Source: Methylococcaceae bacterium
Lineage (GTDB): Bacteria > Pseudomonadota > Gammaproteobacteria > Methylococcales > Methylomonadaceae
Direction of reading: 5' to 3'
Assembly (NCBI GenBank): GCA_013138855.1
Contig: WTBX01000261.1
Span: 1-11,453 of the forward strand
DNA: 11,453 nucleotides
The stretch's first letter is position 1; each line of letters starts with the position of its first letter. The position numbers and the translations under genes are program-made. Positions 1 through 5,834 of this stretch are shown here, piece after piece. Below the pieces are notes generated by a model that saw only the letters and a list, made by a program, of their open reading frames with translations, was not told the origin of the DNA and did no database searches.

Positions 1-51
1 CACGCAGCGCATCACTGCCATTAAGTTAAGAGATAAATGTTTATAAATCAA

Positions 52-177
52 AAGATATTTGTAGGGTGGGATAGCTTATCGAGCGAAGCGAGATAACGTA
101 GCCCACCACTCACGCATTATTGGTGGGCTACGTTTTTTCGCTATGCGAAAAAAGCTAGCCCACCCTACAAGTATCTT
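52..177. repeat. Cloverleaf-like composite inverted repeat (126 bp)
   Basis: The outer arms 52-76 and 153-177 are inverted repeats matching at 23 of 25 positions (core GTAGGGTGGG / CCCACCCTAC). Three hairpins lie between them: a short one at 76-96 (TTATC/GATAA), a perfect 14-bp stem at 95-108/121-134 (core CGTAGCCCACCA), and a perfect 9-bp stem at 133-141/145-153 (TTTTTTCGC/GCGAAAAAA, loop TAT). Together they would fold as a four-way, tRNA-cloverleaf-shaped structure, though it is not a tRNA. It lies at the 3' end of the TPR gene, and its right arm contains that gene's last codons and stop. A mobile, MITE-like or REP-like origin is inference; a transcription-ending role is possible but there is no clean T-tract. 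Confidence 0.85.
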
Positions 178-1451
178 CTATCCTCTGATTCCCAAAACGT
201 CAAGTCTTCGCCTCCTAGTTGTTTTGCTAGATTTTTCAATGCGTTTAATACTTGGGCTAAACCGATTGTTTTAGCCAGTTGATAAGCCTCTCGCCAAGTA
301 GCTTCGGCTTGTTCTGGATCTTCATTTTTTAAGTGAATATGACCAATATTAAACAACGTTGTACATAAACCTGCTGTATCACCTATTTGTTGATAAATTT
401 TCAGCGAACCTTCTAAAAGCTGTAACGCGGTATCGTAGTCGCCTCTTGCTTTATAAATCTGCGAGATATTATTCAGCGTTGCCCCTTCACCTGCCTTATT
501 ACCAGCTTGTTGTGTGATTTTCAGCGAGTCTTGTAAAAACCGTAACGCGGTATCGTAGTCACCTTGAACATCATAAATATTCGAGATATTATTCAGCGTT
601 GCTCCTTCACCTTCCTTATTATCAATTTGTTGACAGATTTTCAGCGAGTCCTGTAAATAGCATAACGCGGTGTCGGAGTCTCCTCTTGCTTTATAAATCA
701 GCGAGATATTATTCAGCGTTGCCCCTTCGTTTTCTTTATCTTTTAACAAACGGCACAGCTCTAAATTTTGTTGATAACATGACAGGGCTTTATCGTAATT
801 ACCTAATGAGGCATATAGCTGCCCTAAACGATTGAGTAAATCACGGCGGCTTTGACTGTTATCATCGGCTAATTCTTCTAATAAATTTTTAAGATTAATA
901 ATCCAGCGTTGTTTTTCTTCTAACGATAGCGAGCCAATAATATTTTCATTAACTGAATCCCAAGTTTTCAAAGTAAGATTACTTTTTTCAGGCGCAGACA
1001 AACTAAATTCATACACCCCACTATACCAATCTGCAAAATCAGGGGCGTAAGTAAGAATTTCCGTAATTAAAAACTCAGGCAACCAAAATACAATGGGATG
1101 TTCAACTCGTCCATAATGACCACGCCGCCAGTTTAGCTCCTCCATTAAAGGACGCTCCTTTAAATAAAACAGCTTCTCTAAACCATAAATAAACACCACC
1201 GCATTATCAGGCGCAGTTTCCATTAACTGCGAAACTTGAGCATCCACATAAATATCATTCTTAGGGTCAATATCCAACTCAACAATCGGTTTAGCTAACG
1301 CCCCTTTAATAACAGGTAACAACTCATCGCGTAAATCCAGCGTATTACAGCGCAAAAAATACAAACCAAAACCGTTACAACGCTGCATCGCTTTTAAAAA
1401 AAATTTTAAACTCGGATGTAACTCAATCGCCTCGTCCAATGACTGATTCAT
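165..1451 (-). CDS. TPR protein with degenerate (probably inactive) STAND-like N-terminal domain
   Basis: 428 aa, predicted cytoplasmic, no signal peptide. Residues ~1-150 look like a P-loop NTPase fold that has lost its Walker A: strand GLYFLRCN (29-36) has no GxxxxGK[ST], VVFIYGLEKL (85-94) sits where Walker B would be, and PIVFWLPEFL (119-128) with WYSGVYEFS (142-150) follows. Residues ~205-405 are tetratricopeptide repeats of 40 residues, three of them closely similar (GATLNNIS at 243, 283 and 323). Such TPRs bind proteins, so a sensor or adaptor role is inferred. Only 3 bases separate its ATG from the ATPase stop (TAA TAA ATG), and CAGG at 1459-1462 gives a ribosome binding site 7 bases upstream, so translation is probably coupled. 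The TAG stop lies inside the flanking inverted repeat, so the natural C-terminus may have been altered. The family reading is from pattern recognition; no specific name is recognised. Confidence 0.85.
   Translation of the reverse strand: MNQSLDEAIELHPSLKFFLKAMQRCNGFGLYFLRCNTLDLRDELLPVIKGALAKPIVELDIDPKNDIYVDAQVSQLMETAPDNAVVFIYGLEKLFYLKERPLMEELNWRRGHYGRVEHPIVFWLPEFLITEILTYAPDFADWYSGVYEFSLSAPEKSNLTLKTWDSVNENIIGSLSLEEKQRWIINLKNLLEELADDNSQSRRDLLNRLGQLYASLGNYDKALSCYQQNLELCRLLKDKENEGATLNNISLIYKARGDSDTALCYLQDSLKICQQIDNKEGEGATLNNISNIYDVQGDYDTALRFLQDSLKITQQAGNKAGEGATLNNISQIYKARGDYDTALQLLEGSLKIYQQIGDTAGLCTTLFNIGHIHLKNEDPEQAEATWREAYQLAKTIGLAQVLNALKNLAKQLGGEDLTFWESEDRRYL
421..780 (-). repeat. Tandem 120-bp coding repeats (TPR units)
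   Basis: Three consecutive 120-bp units (421-540, 541-660, 661-780) encode TPR repeats. Units one and two match at about 99 of 120 positions by hand count. The block ATATTATTCAGCGTTGC recurs at exact 120-base spacing in units one and three, with one base changed at its end in unit two. The flanking units are much more diverged. This pattern suggests recent duplication or homogenisation of the central repeats. Confidence 0.85.
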
Positions 1452-1454
1452 TTA

Positions 1455-2735
1455 TTAACCTGATAATGCCGTTTGCAACCAAGTAATTCTAGTCAAAGCA
1501 GGGTGCAAAGCTGCCCACGGTTTACCGTTCTCATATTCATGAATCAAACGATTACTTAAAAGCCGCTCATATTTTTTATCCTCAGTTTTAACCACCCGTT
1601 TATCAATCATAACTTTCTTTAACAATGGAACATCCTCTTCCCAAACCAAACGGTCATAAACTTTAACTAAAGAGCTAATCGCACGCGCAATATCTTCGGC
1701 TTGAATTTTCTCACTATCGGTATCGGTTGCGGTGCGAATTAAGCGTAATAAATCACGCACTGAGCCGCCACACATCGCAATTAAATCATCCAAAAACAAG
1801 GGGTTTTCAAAAAGAGCAGCAACATTAAGGCGTTTATTGACTAACTCCGTTAAACGTTGCTTTCCTTCAGGCGTTTCATATTTCACCATCGGAATAAAAA
1901 AAGCCTCGTCTGAAAAAAAGTTACCTAAATTAGTATGAAAACTTAAAGCGGCGGGAATAGTGTAAATAGTGTGACTGTCTATATCGGTCAACTGCTCAGA
2001 ATGTTCTAAAAACAAAGCATCATAAACATTTTTTTGTTTAATTTTTTCTAAGCCATCAATAATAATGACTAAATCCGTATGCTCTTTATTTTTTAACTTG
2101 ATACGCGCTGCCAGTAATAAATCATTCAACTTGGCAATAAAACTTTGTTGCTCTTTTTCTATATTTTGCCTAATTTCGATACGGCGACTGCTACCGCTAC
2201 GAATTTCACCTGTTAATTTAGTTAATAATTTGGCAATAAAAGGAATGTCAATCCCTGCTTGTCCACTAACACTCGCGCTTGCTTTAACTTCTTTAACATA
2301 ATCTTCGCTGACAATTCTATCTGCAAACCACTGCTGTAAATCATTAAGTAGCGAACTATCTAACTCAATATTTGTACTTGCTAAGTGATTAACCAGCTCT
2401 TGAGCAATATTTAGCAAAACATCTTGATAAGTGATTTGCTGTAAATCTAAACTCGATTCGACATCTAAATACACCACAAAATAGAGAGCCTCTTCCAGTT
2501 GACTTTGCAAGCGTTTTAATTCGGTAGATTTACCACTGCCTGTATGCCCTGTTAAAAGTTGTTTACAAAAATCGCCTGTTTGCGTGGTGCGCTTAATGAC
2601 TCTCAATAAGGTACTAACATTTTGATTATTTCTAACTTCTTTTAAATCTAAATAACGCGAATCATTCACTTCTAAAGGTTTATCTGGATTACAAGCGTTA
2701 TAAGCATCGTCTAAATTATTAACGGGATATGTCAT
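1455..2735 (-). CDS. P-loop STAND/AAA-type ATPase
   Basis: 426 aa. Walker A GHTGSGKST is at residues 63-71, Walker B LVIIIDGLEK at 222-231 (Asp227), a sensor-1-like strand TIYTIPAAL at 256-264, and a sensor-2-like GGSVRDLLRLI at 323-333. The C-terminus (~385-425, LLSNRLIHEYENG...ALHPAL) looks like a winged-helix module, as in ORC/Cdc6-related and STAND NTPases. Residues ~100-215 form a helical insertion rich in charged and Gln residues. It should bind and hydrolyse ATP or GTP as a regulatory switch in the cytoplasm. It is the first gene of an operon with the TPR protein, which carries a degenerate version of a similar domain, so the two probably form a hetero-complex (inference). The start ATG has GAG seven bases upstream and lies ~26 bases from a candidate promoter. 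A DNA-binding or replication-related role cannot be excluded. No gene name is recognised. Confidence 0.87.
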   Translation of the reverse strand: MTYPVNNLDDAYNACNPDKPLEVNDSRYLDLKEVRNNQNVSTLLRVIKRTTQTGDFCKQLLTGHTGSGKSTELKRLQSQLEEALYFVVYLDVESSLDLQQITYQDVLLNIAQELVNHLASTNIELDSSLLNDLQQWFADRIVSEDYVKEVKASASVSGQAGIDIPFIAKLLTKLTGEIRSGSSRRIEIRQNIEKEQQSFIAKLNDLLLAARIKLKNKEHTDLVIIIDGLEKIKQKNVYDALFLEHSEQLTDIDSHTIYTIPAALSFHTNLGNFFSDEAFFIPMVKYETPEGKQRLTELVNKRLNVAALFENPLFLDDLIAMCGGSVRDLLRLIRTATDTDSEKIQAEDIARAISSLVKVYDRLVWEEDVPLLKKVMIDKRVVKTEDKKYERLLSNRLIHEYENGKPWAALHPALTRITWLQTALSG

Positions 2736-2767
2736 TTTTAACTCTATATAAGTTGGCTGTTTTAGCT

Positions 2768-2776
2768 ATTGTAACA
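2768..2776 (-). promoter_or_regulatory. Candidate extended -10 promoter for the ATPase/TPR operon
   Basis: On the minus strand this reads TGTTACAAT, matching the sigma-70 extended -10 form TGnTAnnnT. It would start transcription ~26 bases before the ATPase ATG. No convincing -35 hexamer is seen at 16-18 bases, which is tolerated by extended -10 promoters. Confidence 0.35.
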
Positions 2777-2906
2777 TTTAAGAAATAACAAATTACTAAC
2801 TATGCCATTAAGCCAGTCGAATAACTCACGTCCTAAGCTACTAAGATTATCTAGCACCCACACGCGCATGGGAACCAGAGAAAAACTATCTGCTGCGCAA
2901 TAAACA

Positions 2907-3662
2907 TTAGCGTTTTTTCAGACTTGATAAGGTAAATAAACGCTCGCTCACATCTATATCAAATTCTAAACTTTCATAAACAAATTCAGTAAATTCATCA
3001 GGTTTATCTGCGGGAATCACGCGCAAAATTGCAGGTCTATCGCGTCCACCTAGTTTTTTAATATCCTCAAAAATAATAGTCCGCGCCAATAACATATCTT
3101 CATCATAATAAAATTCATCAATGGGAATATAACCATCGGCTAACACCGTTAGCACTAATTTTCCCCAAACCACTGCCGCATCTATTTTAGGAATCAGGGT
3201 AAATTCAATTACTGCCCTGCCCTCTCTATCCCCTTCAAAACTAATTTCAGCTTCATAGTCTTCTTCTAAACGTGATTCTTTGACTAAATCATCATTGGTG
3301 AAATGACTGCCCATCCATGACCCCATCATCATGCCGCTGGTTAATTTGATGGTGCGATCGGTTTTAGGTAAATAGGTATAAATATTATTGCCCGATTTTA
3401 GAGTCACCGAACCTTTTTCGCGCAAGGGTTCTAAAATTTTGAATAAGGTTTTTTCCTTACCTTTAGACCAACCTTCCATACGCATCGTGCGGGTGTAATG
3501 TTTGGTTTTAACTTGCATTCGGGTGATGGCGTGAGAAGATTTTCCGCGCCAAAGGTCATCAATTTCTGCGAGTATTTGTTTGGCTCGCGGGGAGGTTTTG
3601 CTATCCGCTAAGATAACAGGCGATAAAAATAATAAATAAATCAACAGTATTTTTTTAAACAT
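2907..3662 (-). CDS. LolA-like outer-membrane lipoprotein-sorting family protein
   Basis: 251 aa with a clear signal peptide: MFKK, a hydrophobic stretch, then a probable signal peptidase I site ILA|DS at 19/20. There is no lipobox Cys, so it should be a soluble periplasmic protein. The mature part matches the LolA_like family (COG2834): MEGWSKG (62-68), the LxxxGSVTLKSGNNIYTYLP strand pair (80-99), and the hallmark SWMGSHFTNDDLV (115-127). The fold is a half-barrel with a hydrophobic cavity that carries lipids or lipoprotein acyl chains. Relatives are often encoded beside MacB/FtsX-type ABC exporters or RND pumps; none is here, so its partner is unknown. It is not the canonical LolA (about 200 aa). 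AGGAG (3669-3673) lies 6 bases before the ATG and strongly supports this start. It appears to be transcribed alone. Confidence 0.85.
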   Translation of the reverse strand: MFKKILLIYLLFLSPVILADSKTSPRAKQILAEIDDLWRGKSSHAITRMQVKTKHYTRTMRMEGWSKGKEKTLFKILEPLREKGSVTLKSGNNIYTYLPKTDRTIKLTSGMMMGSWMGSHFTNDDLVKESRLEEDYEAEISFEGDREGRAVIEFTLIPKIDAAVVWGKLVLTVLADGYIPIDEFYYDEDMLLARTIIFEDIKKLGGRDRPAILRVIPADKPDEFTEFVYESLEFDIDVSERLFTLSSLKKR

Positions 3663-3668
3663 GTCTGA

Positions 3669-3673
3669 CTCCT
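3669..3673 (-). promoter_or_regulatory. Strong Shine-Dalgarno of the LolA-like gene
   Basis: AGGAG on the minus strand, 6 bases before the ATG at 3662. It fixes the start and thereby the signal peptide. Confidence 0.8.
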
Positions 3674-3777
3674 AGAGTGAAATGACTAAGCTTAAACGAT
3701 TAATAATCGCTTCAATTTAAGTTTAAGCGTCTGCATCCGTTATAATTAAGCTTTATAGATGACTTTTTAGTTTTAAA

Positions 3778-3867
3778 TTTTCACGATTATACGAAGTGAA
3801 ATAGCCTTCGCTATTTTCGAGCTACGCCAACAGCTAAAGCTATTGGACTCCGATATTAATGTGAAAA
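3778..3867. repeat. Composite hairpin region upstream of the permease
   Basis: A 7-bp inverted repeat (TTTTCAC 3778-3784 / GTGAAAA 3861-3867) encloses two hairpins: AAATAGC/GCTATTT with a 4-base loop (3799-3816), and CCAACAGCT/AGCTATTGG with one mismatch (3827-3846). The layout, an outer stem with inner hairpins, echoes the element at 52-177 but is shorter and less perfect. It lies in the 250-base divergent gap between the LolA-like gene and the permease, so it could affect either 5' leader. That role is inference. Confidence 0.45.
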
Positions 3868-3912
3868 CGCGATAAAGTCACCGTTCTAATTCTTAAAGGT
3901 TTTCTTGTATTA

Positions 3913-4644
3913 ATGCTCACTGACATTTGGATTGTTGCCACCCTGCTAACCTGTACCTTGATGCTATTGGCAAGTAACCGCTATTCTGCCGATATAGTGC
4001 TGGTTTCTGCGCTTGGATTTTTACTCATCTCTGGTATTTTATCGCCTGAGGAAGGTTTAATTGGGTTTTCTAATACAGGAATGTTTACCATTGCCATTCT
4101 TTATATGGTGGTCGCAGGACTGCGTGAAACAGGAACTGTCGCATGGTTAAGTCGTATTATGCTAGGCAAACCGCAAAGTCAGTCGATGGCATTAATCCGC
4201 TTGTTAATCCCTGCGGCAACCATGAGCGCGGTGATTAACAATAGTCCCGTAGTAGCGATGTTTACTACCGCAGTTCAAGACTGGTGCAAACGCTCTGGTT
4301 TTAAAGCATCACGATTTTTATTACCGTTAAGTTATATCTCAATTTTAGGCGGAACTTGTACTTTAATCGGTACGAGTACTAATTTAGTTATTGATGGCTT
4401 GATGCGTCAATCAGGATTTGCAGGTTTTAGTTTATTTGAATTATCAGCGGTAGGCGTACCGATTACCTTAGTCGGCTGTCTTTATTTATTAACTATCGGA
4501 CAAAAAATTCTACCTGATAAAGTCGGTGCGATAGAACAATTTAAAAATACGCGTGAATATTTGTTGGAAATGTATGTAGAAGCGGGTTGTGAACTAGCAG
4601 GTCAAAGCGTTGCTGATGCAGGTTTGCGTAATTTACCCGGTTGA
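3913..4644 (+). CDS. SLC13/DASS-type permease, N-terminal part (reading frame cut by in-frame TGA)
   Basis: 243 codons, in frame with the downstream segment at 4648-5679; the two parts together would make one 588-residue protein. It shows hydrophobic membrane segments at ~5-20, 28-42, 56-72, 93-118, 135-157 and 173-195. Typical SLC13/ArsB-NhaD superfamily motifs are present: NNSPVVAMF (109-117) in the first re-entrant hairpin and GTSTNLVIDG (153-162), the substrate/Na-binding signature. The first RCK_C (TrkA-C) domain starts at ~212 and is cut in its middle by TGA at 4642. This architecture matches bacterial permeases related to SLT-type sulfate transporters, and the neighbouring Sat-CysC gene supports sulfate as substrate (inference). 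The start ATG has AAAGG 13 bases upstream, a weak site. If the stop is real, this fragment lacks the second half of the transporter and is unlikely to work. Confidence 0.8.
   Translation: MLTDIWIVATLLTCTLMLLASNRYSADIVLVSALGFLLISGILSPEEGLIGFSNTGMFTIAILYMVVAGLRETGTVAWLSRIMLGKPQSQSMALIRLLIPAATMSAVINNSPVVAMFTTAVQDWCKRSGFKASRFLLPLSYISILGGTCTLIGTSTNLVIDGLMRQSGFAGFSLFELSAVGVPITLVGCLYLLTIGQKILPDKVGAIEQFKNTREYLLEMYVEAGCELAGQSVADAGLRNLPG
4642..4644 (+). other. In-frame TGA interrupting the permease
   Basis: The frame reads LPG-TGA-FLVEIVRA. In this family Leu is expected at the interrupted position (LPGLFLVE, from memory), so a single T-to-G change of TTA to TGA explains the stop. TGA ends the YheT-like gene in this window and Trp is coded by TGG, so a reassigned code is not supported. 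Confidence 0.85.
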
Positions 4645-4647
4645 TTT

Positions 4648-5679
4648 TTGGTTGAAATTGTTCGCGCAGATCAAATATTCCCTGTTATTTCTCCCCATAC
4701 CATGATTCATTCAGGCGACCATTTGGTGTTTGCTGGGGCGGTAGAATCAGTCGTTGAATTACGCCGCATTAAAGGTTTAGTGGTTGCAACTAAACAGTTA
4801 TTTAAACTCGATGGACAGCAACATGAACGCCGTTTATTTGAGGCGGTGGTTTCGGCTGAATCCCCTGTGATTGGTATTAATATTCGTAAGGCGCGGTTTA
4901 GACATCGTTACAATGCGGTGGTGTTATCAGTTTCCAGAAATGGGCAACGTATTAAAGGTAAAGTCGGTGATATTTGTTTACAACCCGGTGATACCTTATT
5001 GATTGAAGCTGAAAAGGGATTTTTATTTAAATACCGTAATAGTCGTGATTTTTTATTAATCAGTAAATTAGAAAATTCCTCTCATGTCCGCCACGAACAC
5101 GCCCCTAGAGCCATCATTATTATGTTATTAATGTTAATGTTAGCGATGAGCGGTTTACTCTCTATTTTACAAGCGGCATTACTGGCAGCAGGGGCTATGT
5201 TATTAACAGGTTGTTTGACGATAGATAACGCACAAAAAAATATTGATTATCCTGTACTATTAGTTATAGCGTGTGCATTTGGCTTGGGTGCAGCGGTGCA
5301 AAAAGTAGGGTTAGCAACGATGATTGCAGAACAAGCTTTATTGTTAGCGGGTGATAATCCTTGGTTTTTATTGATACTAATCTATTTAATTACCAGTATA
5401 TTAACTGAAATAATAACTAACAATGCAGCAGCGATTATTATGTTTCCTATTGCGATCAGCGGTGCTAATGCGCTGGCAGTCAGTGAAACACCTTTTGCGG
5501 TGGCGGTGATGATTGCGGCCTCTGCGAGCTTTATTACCCCTATTGGTTATCAAACTAATTTAATGGTTTATGGGCCAGGAGGTTATCAATTTAGCGATTA
5601 TGTAAAGTTAGGACTTCCGCTTAGTTTACTGACCGCAAGCACGGCATTATGGTTAATTCCACAAATTTGGGCATTTTAA
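4648..5679 (+). CDS. SLC13/DASS-type permease, C-terminal part (continues same frame after TGA)
   Basis: 343 codons counted from a TTG immediately after the stop; there is no convincing ribosome binding site, so this is more likely the 3' half of a disrupted gene than an independent one. It holds the rest of the first RCK_C domain (to ~45), a second RCK_C domain (~60-142, IKGKVGDICLQPGDTLLIE), then membrane segments at ~153-190, 201-220, 238-270, 280-300 and 320-340. The second SLC13 half-signature is clear: ITNNAAAIIMFP (256-267) and PIGYQTNLMVYGPGGY (298-313). Two RCK_C domains inserted between two membrane halves is the usual arrangement for this family, and everything after the stop looks intact with no further frameshift. 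This argues for a very recent mutation or a sequencing/assembly error. Confidence 0.75.
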   Translation: MVEIVRADQIFPVISPHTMIHSGDHLVFAGAVESVVELRRIKGLVVATKQLFKLDGQQHERRLFEAVVSAESPVIGINIRKARFRHRYNAVVLSVSRNGQRIKGKVGDICLQPGDTLLIEAEKGFLFKYRNSRDFLLISKLENSSHVRHEHAPRAIIIMLLMLMLAMSGLLSILQAALLAAGAMLLTGCLTIDNAQKNIDYPVLLVIACAFGLGAAVQKVGLATMIAEQALLLAGDNPWFLLILIYLITSILTEIITNNAAAIIMFPIAISGANALAVSETPFAVAVMIAASASFITPIGYQTNLMVYGPGGYQFSDYVKLGLPLSLLTASTALWLIPQIWAF

Positions 5680-5716
5680 GAAATCTGATATTAACAACTT
5701 TCTAAATTTATCCCGA

Positions 5717-5771
5717 AAACCTGACAGGTCTCCCGCAGATCATCAAATAACCCAGAAGACCTGTCAGGTTT
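5717..5771. repeat. Palindrome with AGACCTNNNAGGTTT module, GAC/GTC core
   Basis: A perfect 15-bp inverted repeat: AAACCTGACAGGTCT (5717-5731) and AGACCTGTCAGGTTT (5757-5771), with a 25-base loop. Each arm is itself an odd palindrome (ACCTG-A-CAGGT). It sits in the 155-base gap between permease and Sat-CysC and could act as an attenuator between them, but no T-tract follows directly. It shares its module with the palindrome at 9353-9385. Confidence 0.85.
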
Positions 5772-5834
5772 AATTTCAGAAAAACTAAAAAAACTTGTTT
5801 TTTCACTCCAAAAAAGTAGCAGACAGGATACACA

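Noticed and set aside
52..177. tRNA gene, from the cloverleaf shape
   Set aside because: No acceptor, anticodon-loop or T-loop consensus, and it is too long with stems far longer than a tRNA allows.
421..780. CRISPR-like array, from regular spacing
   Set aside because: The 120-base period matches 40-residue TPR units in one open frame; there are no short repeats with unique spacers.
599..2301. Open frames on the plus strand at 599-835, 1732-1938 and 2065-2301
   Set aside because: They are antisense to the TPR and ATPase genes, which have clear motifs, and lack their own support.
4642..4650. TGA as selenocysteine or a reassigned Trp codon
   Set aside because: Leu is expected at this position, no SECIS-like hairpin stands out downstream, and TGA serves as the stop of the YheT-like gene in the same window.
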